NCBI GenBank assembly: GCA_947481685.1
Contig: CANKHA010000003.1
Coordinates: 1-64,000 of the forward strand
DNA length: 64,000 nucleotides
From: Bradyrhizobiaceae bacterium
GTDB taxonomy: Bacteria > Pseudomonadota > Alphaproteobacteria > Rhizobiales > Xanthobacteraceae
Direction of reading: 5' to 3'
This document shows positions 1 to 8,288 of the stretch, in pieces. Below the pieces are notes generated by a model that worked only from the letters and a program-made list of their open reading frames with translations, was not told the origin of the DNA and did not search any database. Both the position numbers and the translations under genes were made by a program. Every line of letters starts with the position of its first letter. The stretch's first letter is position 1.

Positions 1-125
1 ACCGCCGCCGGCCGCATTCGAGCCTTGACGACGCCACACCCGATCAAGCCTACTTCAACCCGCTGCCAATCCGCTTGGCAGCCTAACCCCGGCAGACGCT
101 CCACTTATCGACGCGGAGAATCTGT

Positions 126-695
126 TCAGACAACCGGGACCAGCTCTTTGGTTGCGACGATATCGCCGGCGCGCAATGTGGGATCAGCCTTCACATCGAC
201 GCGCACAAGTCCGCCCGCCGTTTTGCCGTTGCAGGTGCAGCTGTTCACCAACTGCTTGCGATAGGTAAAGGCGTTCGGGAGGTCGGAGTAGCGTTTGCCG
301 TCATTGGACACGGCGTGGTCGATGCTGCCGCCGGCGAAGACCTTGGTCTGGGCTGCTGGGCACATCGACGCGCAAGCCTGCGCCGAGGATGAACTCGTGC
401 TTTGCACGGGGAATGGATGGCCATCGCACAGGCGCACGCAGTAAGCGACCGATGGACCGGTTTCACGGCGATCGCGCTCGACACCGCCATCAGGCGCGGC
501 AAATGCATTGAACAGTGGAGCCAGGGGATTGGAAGGCGGTGCGCCTGGCGCCGACCGGCCGCCGCCGCCAAACAGGAATTCGAACAGACCGGCCGCGGAC
601 GCACTGGTGACAGGAAGCGCTAGCGAAAACACGACAACCGCCAGGGCTGTCAGAGATTTTGTGGAGACACCGAGGTTTTTACGCTTGTTCGACAC
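126..695 (-). CDS. DUF2865 family secreted protein
   Basis: Predicted exported protein of the DUF2865 family, whose function is unknown. The GTG at 695 gives 189 residues starting with a short basic stretch and a hydrophobic segment ending in an SASA/A-like signal-peptidase site. An upstream start at 797 is possible but would put about 34 residues before the signal sequence. The mature part has a glycine/proline-rich linker and then three cysteine pairs (CVRLC, CASMC, CTC), the family's typical pattern, suggesting a small disulfide-stabilised periplasmic domain. It stands alone, divergent from the RidA gene. Confidence 0.8.
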   Translation of the reverse strand: MSNKRKNLGVSTKSLTALAVVVFSLALPVTSASAAGLFEFLFGGGGRSAPGAPPSNPLAPLFNAFAAPDGGVERDRRETGPSVAYCVRLCDGHPFPVQSTSSSSAQACASMCPAAQTKVFAGGSIDHAVSNDGKRYSDLPNAFTYRKQLVNSCTCNGKTAGGLVRVDVKADPTLRAGDIVATKELVPVV

Positions 696-827
696 GGCTT
701 GTATTATTAGGGGTGGCTCTTGCACCTGCCCATCAACGCTTCGGATCGGGAAAGGTTGCTGGGGCACGCTTGATCGAGGCAGGCAGAAAGTCATCAATGG
801 CTATGGATCTGCAGTTACCACGCAAAG

Positions 828-1256
828 GTGAATGCCCCGTCAAAAGAGGATTTCGTGCCGGCAAAAACCCGTTTTCTAAACCCCGAAACCCTGACCAAAC
901 CACCCGCCTATACCCAGGTGGTGGAAGTCACGACCCCGGGCCGCATGGTCTTTATTTCCGGACAGATCGGAGTCGGGCGGGACGGAAAGCTCGTGTCGGG
1001 CGATTTCCGGGCGCAGGCCATTCAGACCTTTGAGAACATCAAGGCCGCGCTGGTCGCAGTCGGCGCGCGTTTCGAGCATGTGGTGAAGCTCAACAATTAC
1101 TTGGTCGAGCTTGAGCATCAGCCAATCCTGCGCGATGTGCGCGGGCTTTATCTCAACATGGCCGCGCCTCCGGCGAGCACCAGTGTGCGGGTGGTTGGCT
1201 TCGCGCGCGAGGGCGTGCTGCTGGAAGTGGAAGCAATTGCGGTTTTGCCGGAGTGA
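828..1256 (+). CDS. RidA family protein (YjgF/YER057c/UK114)
   Basis: A 142-residue RidA-superfamily protein. Known members hydrolyse reactive enamine/imine intermediates released by PLP enzymes such as threonine dehydratase. The GRMVFISGQIG strand, the QTFENIKAAL helix and the C-terminal SVRVVGFAREGVLLEVEAIAV segment are typical of the fold; the family arginine is present in the last segment (R before VVGF). The start is GTG at 828. The N-terminus is about 15 residues longer than minimal RidA. It is probably one of the wider RidA subfamilies rather than RidA itself, so no symbol is given. Confidence 0.88.
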   Translation: MNAPSKEDFVPAKTRFLNPETLTKPPAYTQVVEVTTPGRMVFISGQIGVGRDGKLVSGDFRAQAIQTFENIKAALVAVGARFEHVVKLNNYLVELEHQPILRDVRGLYLNMAAPPASTSVRVVGFAREGVLLEVEAIAVLPE

Positions 1257-1299
1257 AGCAATTAGAGCCGAATTTACGAGAATCAGGCATTCTCTGGAA

Positions 1300-1647
1300 A
1301 TGCCCAGTTACGTTTATGTCCTCGGCTGCCGTACGCCGGATCGCCACCTCACTTATGTCGGCTGGACCGTCGATGTCGAAAGCCGGCTGAGCAAGCACAA
1401 CAAGGGCAACGGCGCGCGCACCACGCGGGGGCATGTCTGGGTCTTGCTGCATACGGAAAAATTCCGGACGCGCCGCGAGGCGATGAGCCGGGAATGGTAT
1501 CTCAAGCGCGACCGGAAATTCCGCAAACAGCTTGCTTTGAAAATCGGATCGCCACCGAAAATACCGGCGCGCAAGAAAGCCGCCAGGTTGTCAGCGGATA
1601 AAAAGGTAATTCAGCAGTGCGAAGACCGGCAGCAGCACCGCACCTGA
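1300..1647 (+). CDS. GIY-YIG nuclease superfamily protein
   Basis: A 115-residue small GIY-YIG domain protein of the YhbQ/UvrC-N type. The start at 1300 is chosen because the domain begins immediately (MPSYVYVLGC). YVYVL and YVGWT replace the canonical GIY and YIG, followed by an R in the first helix, and the metal-binding glutamate lies in the SREWYLKR helix. The basic C-terminal tail (IPARKKAARLSADKK) could contact DNA. Natural substrates of such stand-alone domains are mostly unknown. The last 57 bases overlap the 3' end of the convergent antiporter gene. It lies 43 bp after the RidA gene. Confidence 0.8.
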   Translation: MPSYVYVLGCRTPDRHLTYVGWTVDVESRLSKHNKGNGARTTRGHVWVLLHTEKFRTRREAMSREWYLKRDRKFRKQLALKIGSPPKIPARKKAARLSADKKVIQQCEDRQQHRT

Positions 1648-3006
1648 CCATAGCATGTAGCCAAAGAAACTCGGCATCTTCACGCCGCGCTCGACCGCGA
1701 TGGCATAGACGATGAAATTCGGCGCGTTACCGATGTAAGTCAGCGCGCCCATGTAGACCGCGCCCATGGAAATCGCCCCAAGCGTGGAGGCGAGCAGCCC
1801 CATCAGCGTCGGCGCATCGCCGCCTGCGAGTTCGAACAACACCAGATAGGTTGGGGCATTGTCGAGAAAGGCCGAGAGCCCGCCGGTCAGCCAGAAATAG
1901 GCAACGTTGTTAGGCAGGCCGTTCGGTGAGGTCACGAGCGCGAGGAGCCAGGCGAACGCCCCCTTGTCGGCCGCGGCCAGCATGGCCAGCACGGGAATAA
2001 TGCAGATGAAGATCCCGGCGAACAGGATCGCAACCTCGCGGATAGGCTCCCAGGTAAAGCCGTTGGCCTCGCGATGCTCGTTCGGTGTCAACCACAAGGA
2101 CAGCAACGCGATGACGATCAGCGCTCCGTCGCGCAACAGGTTCTGCAAGGCTAGCGGCGTGCCATAGGCGTCGAAGACGATGCCCAGCTTGAACGTCGCG
2201 GAAAGCAGGATGGCCAGGATGATCGCTCCCAGCAGCAGCAGGTTCACGCGCCCTTTGATTTCAAGATTGAGCGGTGGCCGATCGACGGGCTGCACGAGGC
2301 GGTCCTTGCGATAGAACCACAGGTCCAGAACGATAAAGATCACGAGAACTATCGCCGCCACCAGCGCCGTCTGGATAAGCAGGTGTCGTGTGGTCCAGAA
2401 GAAATCCACCCCGCGCAGGAAGCCGACAAACAGCGGCGGGTCGCCCAGCGGCGACAGTGCGCCGCCGATATTAGCGACAAGGAAAATGAAGAACACCACG
2501 ACATGCACATTGTGCACGCGCGCCGCATTGGCGCGGATCAGCGGACGGATCAGGATCATTGCCGCGCCGGTGGTGCCGACAATGCTGGCCATCAATGTGC
2601 CAATGCCGAGCAGCGCGGTGTTGGTCAGTGGATTGCCGCGGAGATTCCCGGTCACCAGCACGCCACCGGCGACGGTATAGAGCGCGAACAGCAGCACGAT
2701 GAAGCTGAGATATTCGCCCAGCATCGCGTGGCTGAGCCCCGAGACGGCCGCGGGCGTGCCGTAAAACAGCGCCAACGGGCCCAGCGTGAGCAGGCTCCAG
2801 AGCAGGGCGATCGTGCCGTAATAGCGGTGCCATATTTTCGGAATCAGCAGCGGGCCGGTGGCGATGGTCAGCAGGATGCCAAGAAAAGGCAGCGCCCAGG
2901 GCCACTGCAGCGCGGCGCCATCAAGAGAAGCGGCTTGCGCCACGTCGGGCGCCAGCATTGCGATGGCCGCAGAGATCGCGATATTGGCTCTGGCTTTCAA
3001 GGGCAC
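1591..3006 (-). CDS. Sodium:proton antiporter (NhaD/ion-transporter superfamily)
   Basis: A 471-residue polytopic inner-membrane protein with about twelve hydrophobic segments. The conserved loops GALSPLGDPPLFVGFL (about residues 183-198) and GGLSAFLDNAPTYLVLF match the paired re-entrant regions of NhaD/CitMHS-like ion transporters. The first 25 residues look like a cleavable signal or first TM segment (MLAPDVAQA). The family exchanges Na+ for H+, or carries di/tricarboxylates; the subtype cannot be decided from sequence alone. It is monocistronic and convergent with the GIY-YIG gene, sharing 57 bp with it. Confidence 0.82.
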   Translation of the reverse strand: MPLKARANIAISAAIAMLAPDVAQAASLDGAALQWPWALPFLGILLTIATGPLLIPKIWHRYYGTIALLWSLLTLGPLALFYGTPAAVSGLSHAMLGEYLSFIVLLFALYTVAGGVLVTGNLRGNPLTNTALLGIGTLMASIVGTTGAAMILIRPLIRANAARVHNVHVVVFFIFLVANIGGALSPLGDPPLFVGFLRGVDFFWTTRHLLIQTALVAAIVLVIFIVLDLWFYRKDRLVQPVDRPPLNLEIKGRVNLLLLGAIILAILLSATFKLGIVFDAYGTPLALQNLLRDGALIVIALLSLWLTPNEHREANGFTWEPIREVAILFAGIFICIIPVLAMLAAADKGAFAWLLALVTSPNGLPNNVAYFWLTGGLSAFLDNAPTYLVLFELAGGDAPTLMGLLASTLGAISMGAVYMGALTYIGNAPNFIVYAIAVERGVKMPSFFGYMLWSGAVLLPVFALLNYLFIR

Positions 3007-3109
3007 CGTCGGTCGTCCTGCTTGCCGTCCACGAATAACACCGATTATGAGTGTCCTCGCAACGTCCGGCGCTGTAAAGTAACCGGATTCGATTCATCCG
3101 GGAGACGTC

Positions 3110-3583
3110 ATGCTTTTTAACGGATTGAGGCTTGCGATCGCAGCGGGGCTTTTGGCCGCAAGCGGGCAGGTCGCGACGGCGCAGAACGCGACGGTCGAGG
3201 ACATCCATGTCCAGCTTTTCTACGAGTATAGCGGCGCGCTGTCGGACGACCTGACAAAGCGCAAGGACCTGGCCCTGTGGAACACCATGATCCGTGAGGG
3301 CGGTTCCAAGGAGCCGGCGAATTTGTTTTTGGTGTCCGTTGCGGTCAAGGGCCAGCCGGAAACCTTTGACAAGGGTGCGGCGCTGACCGTCACGGTGACG
3401 GAAGACAAGCGGAAGAAAAAGGTCGCGGAAAAGGCCTTCAGCGGCATCCTGTTTGGGCCGGAAGGCAAGGTCGTGAAGGCGATCTTCGTTCACGACACCG
3501 TCTGCGTGCCTCTGACGGTGACGGCGAAGCTTAAATCCGGCGCGTCGAAAAGTTTCAGCCTGCCGTTTAAATGCGGGGAGTGA
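3110..3583 (+). CDS. Hypothetical secreted protein
   Basis: A 157-residue protein I do not recognise. It starts with a clear Sec signal peptide (cleavage near VATAQ/N, residue 25). The rest is a soluble, probably beta-rich domain of about 130 residues with two cysteines (VCVPL, FKCGE) near the C-terminus that could form a disulfide. The repeated Lys/Ser pattern (KSGASKSFSLPFK) does not suggest an enzyme. It is divergent from the antiporter gene and convergent with a small membrane-protein gene, so context does not help. Confidence 0.7.
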   Translation: MLFNGLRLAIAAGLLAASGQVATAQNATVEDIHVQLFYEYSGALSDDLTKRKDLALWNTMIREGGSKEPANLFLVSVAVKGQPETFDKGAALTVTVTEDKRKKKVAEKAFSGILFGPEGKVVKAIFVHDTVCVPLTVTAKLKSGASKSFSLPFKCGE

Positions 3584-3600
3584 CGCTGACGCTGCTGCGC

Positions 3601-3960
3601 TTACGCGATGTGCGGCAGAATCTGTCCGCCGATCCAGATCACCAACAAGCCGATCGCTAACGCGATAAACCGCTTTCCGGCCGGCAGCCAGAATGCTGCC
3701 GCCAGCATGGCGATCAAAACGATTTCCAGAAGCCAGCCGCTCGTCAGGTAATTTTCCCGGGACTCATAGCTCCAGCCGGCGTTCGCCATGGGGCCTTCGA
3801 GGTTCCTCCCCCAAGGATAGCAGTTGAGAGTTTTATGCTCCGAGCATGGCCTTGCATTGAATGCCGAAATCAAATCCATCGGCAACAGCACGGCTAATGT
3901 AACGAATAGCGCGATTGCCAGCCATTCGATGGCAATCGCTATGCGACGAATGACATCCAT
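3601..3960 (-). CDS. Hypothetical inner-membrane protein
   Basis: A 119-residue protein with three hydrophobic helices: residues about 9-30, 78-97 and 99-117. Between the first two is a periplasmic-looking loop with two cysteines (RPCSEHKTLNCYPW). The ATG overlaps the polA stop codon by one base (TGATG), so it is probably translated from polA mRNA by re-initiation. No family is recognised. The tight coupling to polA is the only hint of context, and it is more likely transcriptional convenience than a shared function. Confidence 0.7.
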   Translation of the reverse strand: MDVIRRIAIAIEWLAIALFVTLAVLLPMDLISAFNARPCSEHKTLNCYPWGRNLEGPMANAGWSYESRENYLTSGWLLEIVLIAMLAAAFWLPAGKRFIALAIGLLVIWIGGQILPHIA

Positions 3961-6900
3961 CAGTGCGCTTCGTCCCAGTTGTCGGCAGCGCGGGCATCGA
4001 CCTGCAGCGGCACATGCAATGACACGGCCGGATGCGGCGCTTCAGTCATCACCTGGCGGATGACCGGTAGCGTCTTCTCCACTTCCTCATGCGGCACTTC
4101 GAAGATCAGTTCGTCATGCACCTGCAGAAGCATCTGCGCTGACAGTTTCTTCGCGGCGAGCGCCGGCTCGATCCGCACCATGGCGCGGCGGATGATATCG
4201 GCAGCGCTGCCCTGCAACCGCGCATTGATGGCGGCGCGTTCATTGAATGCGCGCAGCGAGGCGTTCGACGCCTTGATGTCCGGGTAATGGCATTTGCGCC
4301 CGAACAGCGTGAGCACATAGCCATGCTGCTTTGCGAATGCCTTGGTCTCTTCCATGTAGTCGCGGATGCCCGGGAAGCGCTCGAAATATTTCTTGATATA
4401 GGCGCCGGCTTCTTCGCGGGGGATGGCGAGCTGGTTGGCAAGGCCGAAGGCCGAGATGCCGTAGATGATGCCGAAGTTGATCGCCTTGGCGCGGCGGCGC
4501 ACCTCGCCCGGCATGTCCTTCACCGGCACGCCGAACATCTCCGAGGCTGTCATCGCGTGGATGTCGACGCCGTCCTGAAAAGCCTTGCGCAGCGCCGGCA
4601 CGTCGGCGACTTCTGCAAGCAACCGCAACTCGATCTGCGAATAGTCGGCAGAGACCAGTTTGTTACCCGGTGTGGCGATGAAAGCCTTGCGGATCTTGCG
4701 GCCCTCTTCGGTGCGGACCGGAATGTTCTGCAGGTTTGGTTCAGACGACGACAGGCGGCCCGTGCTGGTCGCCGCCAGCGTGTAGGTCGTGTGCACGCGC
4801 CTGGTGTTGGGATTGACGTAATTCGGCAGCGCTTCGGTATAGGTCGAGCGCAGCTTGGCCACTTGCCGCCAATCGAGGATGACTTGCGGCAGCTTGTGGC
4901 CCATCTCGGCCAACTCTTCGAGCGCGCGTGCACCGGTGGACCACTGCCCGGTCTTGGTCTTGGTGCCGCCCGGCAGATTCATCTGGCCGAACAGGATGTC
5001 GCCGAGCTGCTTGGGACTGCCGGGATTGACCGGCGCGCCGGCGATCTCGTTGATCTCCTGCTCAAGCGCGACCTGTTTCTTGCCGAATTCGTTGGAGAGG
5101 CGCGCCAGCACCGGCTGGTCGATGGAAATGCCGCGCTCTTCCATGCGCGCCAGCACCTGCGGCAGAGGCTTCTCGAGCGTGTCGTAAACGGCGGTGACAT
5201 TCTCGGCCACCATGCGCGGCTTGAGCGCTTTCCACAGGCGCAGCGTCATGTCGGCCTCTTCGGGGGCATAACCGGCGGTGCGTGCAATCGGTGTTGCTTC
5301 CTGGGTCATCAATGCTTTTTCCCGGTTCTTCACGTCATTGAAGCGGGAGGGGTCACGGCCGAAGTAGCGGTTCGCCATGCTGTCCATGGCGTGCGAGCCC
5401 TTGCCGGCGTCGAGCACATAGGACATCAGCATGGTATCGTCGGTGGCGCCGATGCGGATGCCGCGGCAAGCCAGCACCAGCCAATCCTGCTTCACGTTGT
5501 GGCCGATCTTGATGACACTGAGGTCTTCCAGCACCGGCTTCAGCAACGCGAGCGCTTCCTGTTCGGGAATCTGTCCTTCACAAAGCTTCGGTGCTAACAA
5601 ACCGGCGGCCGCGCCGGCCTCTTCACCGGCTTCGCGATGGCCGAGCGGGAGATAGGCCGCTTCGTTGGGCGCGACCGCGAGCGCGATGCCGCAGAGGCTC
5701 GTCTGCATCGGATCGATGCTGCTGGTCTCGGTCTTCAGCGCGAGATAGCCAGTGTCGAGCGCGCGCGCGATCCAGCGCTTGAGCTGGTCGAGCGTGGTGA
5801 TGGTTTCGTATTTGGCCGGATCGAATTTTGCCGTGCGCAGTGCATCGATGCGGCGTTCCGCCAGTGAAATCGGGGAGAGGGCTTGTTCGGCGTCTGCGCT
5901 CCCTCTCCCGCTTGCGGGGGAGGGTCGGGGAGGGGGCGGAAAGAGATCAAGGGTTCCCTCTCCCGTCGCGTGGAGCCTGTCATCGGGCCGCGCTACGCGC
6001 GGACCCGTTGGCGCGCCGACCTCCCCCGCAAGCGGGAGAGGTGAAGAAGAGGCCGAAGTCAATTTCGGATTGGCGGTGACGTCGCTGGCTTCGATGTTAC
6101 CCTTCTCCGCCACGCGTCGCGTCAGCGTGGTGAATTCCATCGCCTTCAGGAAACTGATCAGGTTCTTGTAGTCCGGTTCGTGCACCACGAGGTCATCGAC
6201 TGGCACGTCGAGTTTCACATGCTGGTCGAGGGTCACGAGTTTCTTGGACAGGCGGGCAGATTCTGCGTGCTCGATCAGGCTTTCGCGGCGCTTCTGCTGC
6301 TTGATCTCGCCGGCGCGCGCCAGCAGTGTTTCAAGATTGCCGTATTCGGTGATGAGCTGGGCGGCGGTCTTCACGCCGATGCCGGGCACGCCAGGCACGT
6401 TGTCGGAGGAATCGCCGATCAGCGATTGCACCTCGATCACCTTGTCGGGCGTCACGCCGAATTTCTCGAACACCTCGGCCGCTCCGATGCGCTTGTCCTT
6501 CATGGTGTCATAGAGCTGGACGGTGTCGCCCACGAGTTGCATCAGGTCCTTGTCGGATGACACGATGGTGGTGGTGGCCTTGGCCTCGCAGGCGAGCCGC
6601 GCATAGGTCGCGATCAGGTCGTCGGCCTCGAAGCCGCCCTGCTCCAGGCAGGGAATGTCGAAGGCGCGCACGGCCTCGCGGATCAACGGGAATTGCGGGA
6701 TCAGGTCGTCCGGCGCCGCCGAGCGGTTGGCTTTGTATTCGCCATACATCTCGTTGCGGAAGGTTTTCTCGGACTTGTCGAACACCACCGCGAGGTGGGT
6801 CGGCTTGTTGTCCGGCGGCATCTCCTGCAGCAGCTTCCACAGCATATTGCAGAAGCCGAGGACGGCGTTGACCTGCAAGCCGTCGGATTTGCGGGTCAGC

Positions 6901-7055
6901 GGCGGCAGCGCGTGGTAGGCGCGGAAAATGTAGCCCGAACCATCGACCAGGAAGACGTGATCGCCCGGCTTCAATGCGCGGGACGTGGCAAGAGATTTTG
7001 CTTCGGTGGGGGCGGGCGCCAGCTTCGGCGCAGCCTTGGATTTTGCTGTTGGCAT
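3960..7055 (-). CDS. polA: DNA polymerase I
   Basis: A 1031-residue DNA polymerase I, which fills gaps, removes RNA primers and acts in excision repair. Domains in order: 5'-nuclease (residues ~30-320; LVDGSGYIFRAYHALPPL, GFEADDLIATYAR, SSDKDLMQLVG, GDSSDNVPGVPGIG); a linker; 3'-5' exonuclease-like domain (~410-615); polymerase A domain, with motif A SADYSQIELR and motif C QVHDELIFEVP intact. Two oddities. The linker (residues ~339-385) is encoded by a palindromic repeat inserted in frame. The exonuclease domain has Lys441 where motif I normally has the metal-binding Asp (KTE instead of DTE), and Glu600 at the usual motif III Asp position. Polymerase and 5'-nuclease activity should be intact; proofreading is doubtful. 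Confidence 0.97.
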   Translation of the reverse strand: MPTAKSKAAPKLAPAPTEAKSLATSRALKPGDHVFLVDGSGYIFRAYHALPPLTRKSDGLQVNAVLGFCNMLWKLLQEMPPDNKPTHLAVVFDKSEKTFRNEMYGEYKANRSAAPDDLIPQFPLIREAVRAFDIPCLEQGGFEADDLIATYARLACEAKATTTIVSSDKDLMQLVGDTVQLYDTMKDKRIGAAEVFEKFGVTPDKVIEVQSLIGDSSDNVPGVPGIGVKTAAQLITEYGNLETLLARAGEIKQQKRRESLIEHAESARLSKKLVTLDQHVKLDVPVDDLVVHEPDYKNLISFLKAMEFTTLTRRVAEKGNIEASDVTANPKLTSASSSPLPLAGEVGAPTGPRVARPDDRLHATGEGTLDLFPPPPRPSPASGRGSADAEQALSPISLAERRIDALRTAKFDPAKYETITTLDQLKRWIARALDTGYLALKTETSSIDPMQTSLCGIALAVAPNEAAYLPLGHREAGEEAGAAAGLLAPKLCEGQIPEQEALALLKPVLEDLSVIKIGHNVKQDWLVLACRGIRIGATDDTMLMSYVLDAGKGSHAMDSMANRYFGRDPSRFNDVKNREKALMTQEATPIARTAGYAPEEADMTLRLWKALKPRMVAENVTAVYDTLEKPLPQVLARMEERGISIDQPVLARLSNEFGKKQVALEQEINEIAGAPVNPGSPKQLGDILFGQMNLPGGTKTKTGQWSTGARALEELAEMGHKLPQVILDWRQVAKLRSTYTEALPNYVNPNTRRVHTTYTLAATSTGRLSSSEPNLQNIPVRTEEGRKIRKAFIATPGNKLVSADYSQIELRLLAEVADVPALRKAFQDGVDIHAMTASEMFGVPVKDMPGEVRRRAKAINFGIIYGISAFGLANQLAIPREEAGAYIKKYFERFPGIRDYMEETKAFAKQHGYVLTLFGRKCHYPDIKASNASLRAFNERAAINARLQGSAADIIRRAMVRIEPALAAKKLSAQMLLQVHDELIFEVPHEEVEKTLPVIRQVMTEAPHPAVSLHVPLQVDARAADNWDEAH
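5902..6041. repeat. Palindromic repeat inserted in frame in polA
   Basis: A 140-bp segment bounded by perfect 21-bp inverted repeats (5902-5922 and 6021-6041, core CTCCCCCGCAAGCGGGAGAG). Each arm is itself a near-palindrome (CCCGC-TT-GCGGG). On the minus strand it is read through as a Pro/Gly/Ala-rich stretch (SSPLPLAGEVG ... RPSPASGRGS) inside the PolA interdomain linker. The arms resemble the CCCTCTCCCGCTTGCGGG palindromes scattered between genes in Rhizobiales genomes. Here the element is inside an essential-type gene, with the frame kept. Confidence 0.8.
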
Positions 7056-7121
7056 GGCCCAAATGTGGGCCGTCGGACCGGATGAATCAACCGATCATCC
7101 ACAGCTTGCCGCGATGAAAAA

Positions 7122-8159
7122 TTATTCAGCCGGTTGCAGGGTCATCCGGGGCTTTGGCGCGAGCCAGAAGCGGTCGGGACGCGCGTAGAGGAAGCTGAGC
7201 GGCGTATTGCGCAGCAGCCAGAACAGCGCCAGCGGTCCGACGACCCCGGCAAACGTGACGATCACCGACATCACCCCGATATCGGGCACAAGGCCGCTGC
7301 TTATGAGGAGGACGCGCGTGGCTGCCATGAACAGGAAAAAGGCGAGATAGATGACGAGCGAATGTTCGCCGCAATAGCGCAGCCAGTCGAGTACGCGTGC
7401 CCTAGCCAGCAAAGCTGCGATCGTGATGACCGAGATTGCGCCAAGCAGCCCGAGCATCAGCGAAATGAGCGGCCACTCGGAATAGCCGCCGAAAACCAGC
7501 AGGCCGTTCAGTGCGCCCCACAGCGCGAGCCAGGCGAACGCAAATGCAGACTTCTCCTGCACGTCATGGGCAAGATCGAAGACATGCGCGGCCATCCAGT
7601 AGCCGGTGTAGAAATAGACGAAGCGGGCCGCGAATTCGTCGATCACCGTCCAGCCGGTTTCGATATGCAGGCTTTGCAGCAACGCGGCGAAGAGCCAGAT
7701 GGCGAGCGGCGGAATCCCCCGCGTGAACTTCGTCACGACAAAGAAAATCGGCAGCAGGTAGATGAACCAAAGCGTTCCGAACGGCTCGATGAAGGAAAAG
7801 GCGTAAAGCCGCAGCGTTTCAGCCATGCCATGCTCGGCTGCGATGCCGGGCGCCTTGAAGGCGAACTGGATCGTCATCCAGAGAATGTAGAAATAGGCGA
7901 AGTGCACGACCTTGCGGTCGAGATAGGTTTTCCAGTCGCGGTCGATGACGCGCGCCAGGAACAGGCCGGAGATCAGGAAGAAGTCAGGCATCCTGAAGGG
8001 TTTTGCGAATGCCACAACGTAATGCATGAAGCCATCGCCGCCGGCTGCTATGCCGACGCCGAGCGTCGAATGCATCATCACCACCATGACGATGCAGATG
8101 CCCTTGACGTAGTCGACCCAGTCGACCCGTCCTTCCGGCATGTCGGCGTTATGTGCCAT
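7122..8159 (-). CDS. Acyltransferase family membrane protein (acyltransferase 3 fold)
   Basis: A 345-residue integral membrane acyltransferase-3 protein (OafA/NodX/OpgC-like fold) with about ten TM helices. Such enzymes move acyl groups, often acetyl or succinyl, onto exported polysaccharides or glycans. The start at 8159 (MAHNADMPEG) is preferred over the GTG-type extension to 8267 because RVDWVDYVKGICIVMVVMMH is the conserved N-terminal segment. That segment holds the Asp/Lys before helix 1 and the His in helix 1; the RMPDFFLISGLFL loop carries the conserved Pro-Phe/Ser-Gly motif. The substrate is unknown. It is divergent from hrpB. Confidence 0.85.
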   Translation of the reverse strand: MAHNADMPEGRVDWVDYVKGICIVMVVMMHSTLGVGIAAGGDGFMHYVVAFAKPFRMPDFFLISGLFLARVIDRDWKTYLDRKVVHFAYFYILWMTIQFAFKAPGIAAEHGMAETLRLYAFSFIEPFGTLWFIYLLPIFFVVTKFTRGIPPLAIWLFAALLQSLHIETGWTVIDEFAARFVYFYTGYWMAAHVFDLAHDVQEKSAFAFAWLALWGALNGLLVFGGYSEWPLISLMLGLLGAISVITIAALLARARVLDWLRYCGEHSLVIYLAFFLFMAATRVLLISSGLVPDIGVMSVIVTFAGVVGPLALFWLLRNTPLSFLYARPDRFWLAPKPRMTLQPAE

Positions 8160-8288
8160 TGCTGATCCGTTGGTGGCGCTTGCGTCCCAATATCGGACGA
8201 ACTGATTGCATTCGCCTTTACGGTGGCAACAGGCGTGCCAAAGTGTCGTTAGGACTTTGTTAACCATGACCTGTGCGGCGGCCCATTG

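Noticed and set aside
1-125. Short ORF at the window start
   Set aside because: The frame crosses into the complement of the DUF2865 gene and has no start context or domain; nothing else was seen in these bases.
4287-5597. A 436-codon open frame on the plus strand across polA
   Set aside because: It is the antisense shadow of polA. High-GC codon bias leaves the opposite frames open, and the translation (His/Arg/Gly-rich, no domain) is typical of such shadows.
8260-8267. TTAACCAT upstream of hrpB as a CtrA site
   Set aside because: Only a half-site; no second half at the right spacing, and nothing links HrpB to CtrA control.
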